Shown piece after piece: positions 42,715-43,728 of a stretch of 43,728 nt of DNA; the stretch's first letter is position 1, and every line of letters begins with the position of its first letter. Under the pieces are notes generated by a model. The model ran no database searches and was not told the DNA's origin. It saw only the letters and a list, made by a program, of their open reading frames with translations. The translations under genes and the position numbers were made by a program. The DNA is from Welwitschia mirabilis (lineage: Eukaryota; Gnetophyta; Gnetopsida; Welwitschiales): NCBI GenBank assembly GCA_051453625.1, contig JBOZIK010000001.1:55519076-55562803 (forward strand), in the 5' to 3' direction.

Positions 42715-43728
42715 ATGTCTGCAATAGTTTGCAGGAAGCGTTCGCTTTTCGAGGACGTCCATGGTTTCAGTCCCCTTGCCTCTTCTAAGAAGAGACTGTG
42801 CTTCACTTCCCCTTTTTCTCGCATCGATCAACTTTCTGCTCTCTTTGCGCTTTTCCCTTCCATGGATCCTCAGATTGTGGAGAGAACACTTGATGCCTGT
42901 GATGAAAGCATGGATGATGCCATCAAGAGCCTTCAAAACCTTTGTTTTGATTCGTCACATAACAGTATACTGGACATAACAACAAATAATTTGCTCCATT
43001 TAGGTTAGCCTATACAAGCCCTTCCGGGTTCTATACCAACACCTCACGCTGATGCTAATAACCATGATGACAAAGCAAACATGCCTTCAGATGGAGCCAA
43101 GTGGGTTGAGCTGCTTGTTACAGAAATGACGAATGCATCTGATTTAGATGATGCCAGAGTTGGTGCCAGTAGGATTTTGGAAGCGTTTGAAAAAGCAGCT
43201 ACATCAAAGTTTGTTGAGACCATTGAGCCTTTACACAAGGATCATTCCTTTCTGAAATAACAGATGCAACAGTTGCTTTAGAAAAATACCGTTCTCAAGC
43301 AAGCAGTAGTTCTTCAACATGAACGACAGCTTGATTATGAAGAGAAGGCAAAAAACTGAATCACCTGAGGCAGCTTGTAACTCAGTCAACATCTAATGAA
43401 GACAATGGAGAACACACAACAAGCCAGTGTGAACTGGGAGAGATCATTTGTGTAAATCTATTGATGGTGTGAAAAGCATCATCCCATTTGCTTTCTAGTT
43501 CATGTGCCACTACTTTTGAGACTTCTTCAGGATCAAAGACACCAGGTTATTTGAAGGCCATTGACAAAAACGTTGATTTGCCTTCATACAAAGAAGAAAT
43601 GTTCAAACATGAACATCTATGTTTTCTGATGAAGATGTAGCCAGTGACAAGCCTGAGAAAGGTAATGGCTTTTTGTCTCATCCTGATGGACATTTAGAGC
43701 AACAGTCAGATACAACTTGTGTAAATCA
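42715..43728 (+). pseudogene. CUE-domain protein pseudogene (runs off the window)
   Basis: The start MSAIVCRKRSLFEDVHGF matches the plant CUE-domain protein family (type member Arabidopsis AT5G32440, from memory). The CUE domain spans residues about 37-76 (IDQLSALFALFPSMDPQIVE, then RTLDACDESMDDAIKSL), with the FP motif at 47-48. CUE domains bind ubiquitin. The same frame continues past a TAG at 43006 through WVELLVTEMTNASDLDDARV and GASRILEAFEKAA to a TAA at 43258 and a TAG at 43279. It then reads LQHERQLDYEEKAK. A one-base shift near 43351 moves to LNHLRQLVTQ, typical of the family's coiled-coil tail. The new frame runs on, with a TGA at 43470, through TTFETSSGSKTPGYLKAIDK, which I do not recognise. 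Another frame carries MFSDEDVASDKPEKGNG at the end. At least four stops and two shifts mean no full protein. No intron is apparent over about 650 bp. Confidence 0.75.

Noticed and set aside
1-43728. tRNA, rRNA, snoRNA or microRNA genes
   Set aside because: I looked for tRNA B-box-like GGTTCRANYCC and rRNA motifs and saw only isolated GGGTTCAA-type matches without a matching A-box or cloverleaf. Hairpin RNAs cannot be judged by eye.

Overview
The window looks like nuclear DNA of a seed plant. It is AT-rich, loaded with old LTR and LINE retrotransposon remains that carry many stops and frameshifts, and holds only one intact protein gene in 43.7 kb. The density of decayed but still recognisable retroelements fits a large, slowly purged genome such as a gymnosperm, but that is inference; no species can be named from the sequence. 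About 3.1 kb is runs of N. Four of the six 100-N gaps are flanked by near-identical sequence that ends and restarts exactly at the gap, so those apparent tandem duplications are most likely unmerged contig ends.

Left part (1-8.8 kb): a decayed Ty3/gypsy element on the + strand, with protease-like, reverse transcriptase, RNase H, a second (archaeal-type) RNase H, integrase zinc-finger, polypurine tract and probable 3' LTR in order. The dual RNase H points to the Tat/Ogre lineage. From 8.8 to 14 kb there are short diverged tandem repeats and unassignable AT-rich DNA. At 14.0-14.2 kb on the - strand is a broken J-domain (DnaJ) remnant. LINE reverse-transcriptase and zf-RVT remains (15.1-16.3 kb, -) and a decayed Ty1/copia (16.3-18.2 kb, -) follow.

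Middle (18.5-27.1 kb): mostly unassigned, with a 16-bp minisatellite at 21.1-21.3 kb, a decayed Athila/Tat-like leader at 22.0 kb followed by a broken acidic reading frame, a GAA tract, and an RTE-type LINE tail ending about 160 bp before the TATA box of the real gene.

The real gene (27.28 to about 30.6 kb, +) encodes a 450-residue two-RRM, glutamine-rich RNA-binding protein of the UBA2/AKIP1-like hnRNP type. It has a clear TATA box, two TAGGGTTC motifs in the presumed 5' leader, a coding region in one exon, and a strong splice donor 17 nt after the stop codon, which implies an intron in the 3' UTR. Its two RRMs are unusually alike (53 of 84 positions by my count).

Right part (31-43.7 kb): a LINE endonuclease fragment (+), local tandem repeats, a LINE RT fragment (36.2-37.24 kb, -), then a Tork/TNT1-like copia on the - strand (37.25 to about 42.25 kb) with 3' LTR, RNase H, RT, integrase, protease and gag zinc knuckle still recognisable. 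It is much less decayed than the other elements. The window ends inside a broken copy of a CUE-domain ubiquitin-binding protein gene (42.7 kb to end, +). I found no CRISPR array, tRNA, rRNA or bacterial-type system, and no convincing novel system. The most interesting items are the architecture of the RRM gene, the J-domain and CUE pseudogenes, and the minisatellite.
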